A stretch of DNA of 64,000 nt. Source: Vibrio cincinnatiensis. GTDB taxonomy: Bacteria; Pseudomonadota; Gammaproteobacteria; Enterobacterales; Vibrionaceae. The position numbers and the translations under genes are program-made. The DNA lies in contig NZ_SGOM01000001.1 of NCBI RefSeq assembly GCF_022113815.1, positions 434,001-498,000 of the forward strand, in the 5' to 3' direction. Below the pieces are notes generated by a model. That model was not told the origin of the DNA. It made no database searches and saw only the letters and a program-made list of their open reading frames with translations. How positions within the stretch are numbered: position 1 is the stretch's first letter; every line of letters starts with the position of its first letter. Positions 61,746 to 64,000 of this stretch are shown here, in pieces.

Positions 61746-64000
61746 ATGAATAAAGCGTGTTATCACTGTGGTGAAGAGGTCCCAGGCGATACCCAATTTA
61801 CGGTAACGATTTTAGGTGAACAGCGAGAAATGTGTTGTCCGGGGTGTCAGGCGATCGCTCAGACGATTGTAGACAGTGGACTTGTTTCCTATTATCAATA
61901 TCGCCAAACGACAGCAGAAAAGCTTGATCTTGTTCCTGAATCCATAAAAAACTTGATACATTATGATGATGAGCAAGTTCAAGAAGAGTTCGTCTTTAAA
62001 CATGATCAGCACAATGAAGTCACACTAAGCCTTGAAGGTGTTTCTTGTGCAGCCTGTGCTTGGCTAATTGAAAAGCATATGCTTCAGCAGTCAGGGATTA
62101 CAGAGGTCAGTGTAAATACACTTACCCACAGAGCTAGACTTGTTTGGGATCCTACGAAAACAAAACTAAGTAGAATTATCACTCAGCTACAACGTTTAGG
62201 TTATAAAGCCTCTCCTTTTGAACAAGATGATCAAGAACAAGCGTATCATCGAGCTTCAAGGCAATATCTTTATCGTATTGGTATAGCCGGTATTGCCTCA
62301 ATGCAGGTGATGATGGTTGCCATCGCACTCTATTTAGAAGTATTTTCTGATCTTGATGAAGCCTTCAAACATTATTTTCGGATTGTTAGCCTATTCTTTG
62401 CCACTCCTGTCATGCTCTATTCAGCATGGCCATTTTACGAAAATGCATGGCGGAGTATTAAGGCTCGGGCACCAAGTATGGATGTTCCCGTTTCCATTGC
62501 TATGATCATGGCTTATGTCGCAAGTATTGTGGCAACGGTTAATCGTTCGGGTGAAGTGTTTTATGAAGCGGTAACTATGTTTGCTTTCTTCTTATTGCTT
62601 GGACGATATTTTGAGATGAAGGCTCGTCGTGAAGCCTCAGCTCATAGTGCTAACCTCCTCAAACTCGTTCCAACTTTTGCAACCTTATCTGATGGAACAC
62701 AAGTTCCCGTAAGGCAACTCAAAGTGGGTGACTTGCTGAGAGTTCTACCGGGAGAAAGTATCCCTGCTGATGGACACGTTCTTTTAGGACAAATTTATGT
62801 AGATGAGTCCATGTTGACAGGTGAATCTGTTCCCGTCGCAAAAACTGTGGGTGATGCAGTTTTTGCTGGCACCTTAAATGGTGATGAATCTTTTGAGATG
62901 CAGGTAACCAAAAATAAAACCGATTCTATGATCTCTCATATTGTGCGTATGCAAGATAATGCTCAAATGAGTAAACCAAGAATTGCCGAAATTGCAGATA
63001 TTGTTTCACGTTACTTTGTGATAGCGACTTTAGTTATTGGCGCAAGCACTTGGCTATTCTGGCATTTCTACCATCCTGACGATGCTTTTTGGATCATGCT
63101 TTCGGTATTAGTGGCAACCTGCCCATGTGCCCTAGCCTTAGCGACGCCAACCGCCATTACTTGTGCAACGTCTCGATTAAGTCATTTTGGTATTTTACTG
63201 CGTAAAGGACATGTTTTTGAAACGCTTTGTTGTGTTAACCATTTTATTATGGATAAAACGGGTACGTTAACGGAAGGCCGTATCGAAATATATCGTACAC
63301 AAGTACATGATTTACGTTTTACCTCACAACAATGCCAAGCGATTGCCGCTAGTTTAGAGCAGCATGCCAATCATCCTTTAGCCAAAGCTTTTGCTTCTTT
63401 TTCTGATCCTCATCATTTAGTTGAACAAGTGGAAAATGTGATAGGTAGTGGCCTGCAAGGTCGTTATCAGGGGGTATCTATTCGTTTAGGTTCAGCTTCT
63501 TTTGCTTTAGCTAAACCAAATTCCATATCACAAGACCCCGATTGTATTTATCTCAGTGGTGATGGGCAGTTGATTGCTTCTTTTTATTATCAAGATCCAA
63601 TACGCCGTGACAGTTTAGCGATGGTTACAGAATTTAAAAAATCAGGCATTCGCTTAACACTGTTATCTGGTGACAATCAACTTAACGCTCAACGAGTAGC
63701 GGATGAAATGGGTATTGAACAGGTCATTGCTAATGTATCCCCAGAGCAGAAATTAAGCTATCTACACTCCCTACCGGATGATAACATCACATTAATGATT
63801 GGTGATGGCATCAACGATGCCCCTATCTTGGCCGGTGCGCATCTTTCGGTAGCAATGGGAGGTGGAACAGATGTAGCAAAAGCCTCTTCAGATATGGTTT
63901 TATTGAATGATAAACTCAGTAATGTACTTAAAGCTCGAGAACTTGCTTTTAAAACGCGAAAAATCATCAAAGAAAACTTATGGTTTTCCCTATTTTACAA
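61746..64000 (+). CDS. ccoI: CcoI/FixI-type copper P-type ATPase (3' partial)
   Basis: The frame is open from ATG 61746 to the end of the window (about 751 residues seen). It has an N-terminal metal-binding CYHCGEE/CCPGC zinc-ribbon-like region, a heavy-metal-associated domain with GVSCAACAW (residues about 98-106), the CPC motif (VATCPCALA), the phosphorylation motif [13 protein letters not shown] and GDGINDAP. It exports copper from the cytoplasm for assembly of the CcoN active site. It follows the FixH-like gene by four bases. The C-terminal end is outside the window. Confidence 0.95.
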   Translation, partial: MNKACYHCGEEVPGDTQFTVTILGEQREMCCPGCQAIAQTIVDSGLVSYYQYRQTTAEKLDLVPESIKNLIHYDDEQVQEEFVFKHDQHNEVTLSLEGVSCAACAWLIEKHMLQQSGITEVSVNTLTHRARLVWDPTKTKLSRIITQLQRLGYKASPFEQDDQEQAYHRASRQYLYRIGIAGIASMQVMMVAIALYLEVFSDLDEAFKHYFRIVSLFFATPVMLYSAWPFYENAWRSIKARAPSMDVPVSIAMIMAYVASIVATVNRSGEVFYEAVTMFAFFLLLGRYFEMKARREASAHSANLLKLVPTFATLSDGTQVPVRQLKVGDLLRVLPGESIPADGHVLLGQIYVDESMLTGESVPVAKTVGDAVFAGTLNGDESFEMQVTKNKTDSMISHIVRMQDNAQMSKPRIAEIADIVSRYFVIATLVIGASTWLFWHFYHPDDAFWIMLSVLVATCPCALALATPTAITCATSRLSHFGILLRKGHVFETLCCVNHFIMDKTGTLTEGRIEIYRTQVHDLRFTSQQCQAIAASLEQHANHPLAKAFASFSDPHHLVEQVENVIGSGLQGRYQGVSIRLGSASFALAKPNSISQDPDCIYLSGDGQLIASFYYQDPIRRDSLAMVTEFKKSGIRLTLLSGDNQLNAQRVADEMGIEQVIANVSPEQKLSYLHSLPDDNITLMIGDGINDAPILAGAHLSVAMGGGTDVAKASSDMVLLNDKLSNVLKARELAFKTRKIIKENLWFSLFY

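Overview
The window looks like a gammaproteobacterial chromosome segment from the genus Vibrio or a very close relative. The grounds are the vxrABCDE-type two-component cluster next to pntAB, a NosP/VpsS-like pair next to ccoNOQP, HlyU- and ComFB-family genes, RavA/ViaA, and a nearly canonical Vibrio chromosome dimer resolution site (dif) at 54158-54185. The species cannot be fixed from this sequence. No tRNA, rRNA, CRISPR array or insertion sequence was seen.

Left part (1-47.7 kb): ordinary chromosomal genes. In order these are a YbbA/YbbP-type ABC exporter; an FAD oxidoreductase convergent with 5-oxoprolinase pxpABC; galE, a chemoreceptor and a TyrP-type permease; an RNA helicase; TetR and Nudix genes; ravA-viaA; an overlapping pair of DnaT-like and lambda-P-like replication proteins; a peroxiredoxin; an isochorismatase-family gene followed by a VOC gene with an internal stop codon; glpM, an AbrB-type transporter and glpD; ahpF and ahpC; a persulfide/sulfur module (CoA-disulfide reductase-rhodanese, DUF2892, ArsR-type regulator, two YeeE/YedE proteins); nrdDG behind FNR and NrdR sites; an aminotransferase, a protease-like lipoprotein, a diguanylate cyclase, ComFB and HlyU genes; pntAB; vxrABCDE; and metY.

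Accessory island (about 47.7-54.2 kb): a pile-up of filamentous-phage-type elements against dif. The left half is decayed: two regulators apparently broken by frameshifts, a truncated secretin pseudogene, a ParD/RelE-type toxin-antitoxin pair, a small holin-like cassette and an orphan lipoprotein. The right half (51674-54185) looks intact. It is a 2.5 kb element with a divergent repressor, a gene II/X-type replication protein and a small ssDNA-binding-type protein, but no coat, Zot or secretion genes. Its left end carries two inverted dif-like sequences that can fold on one strand into a dif-like hairpin, which is the arrangement known for the CTX phage attP(+). Its right end is the complete dif. 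It reads as a minimal Xer-exploiting satellite.

Right part (54.3-64 kb): a hybrid histidine kinase (VpsS-like) and FIST-domain NosP-like sensor operon on the minus strand, a small membrane protein, then ccoNOQP, a FixH-like gene and the start of ccoI on the plus strand. As I recall Vibrio cholerae locus numbers, the left flank resembles chromosome II genes (VCA numbers) and the right flank chromosome I terminus genes. The island may therefore sit at a junction between two chromosome termini, or at an assembly join; this is a hypothesis.
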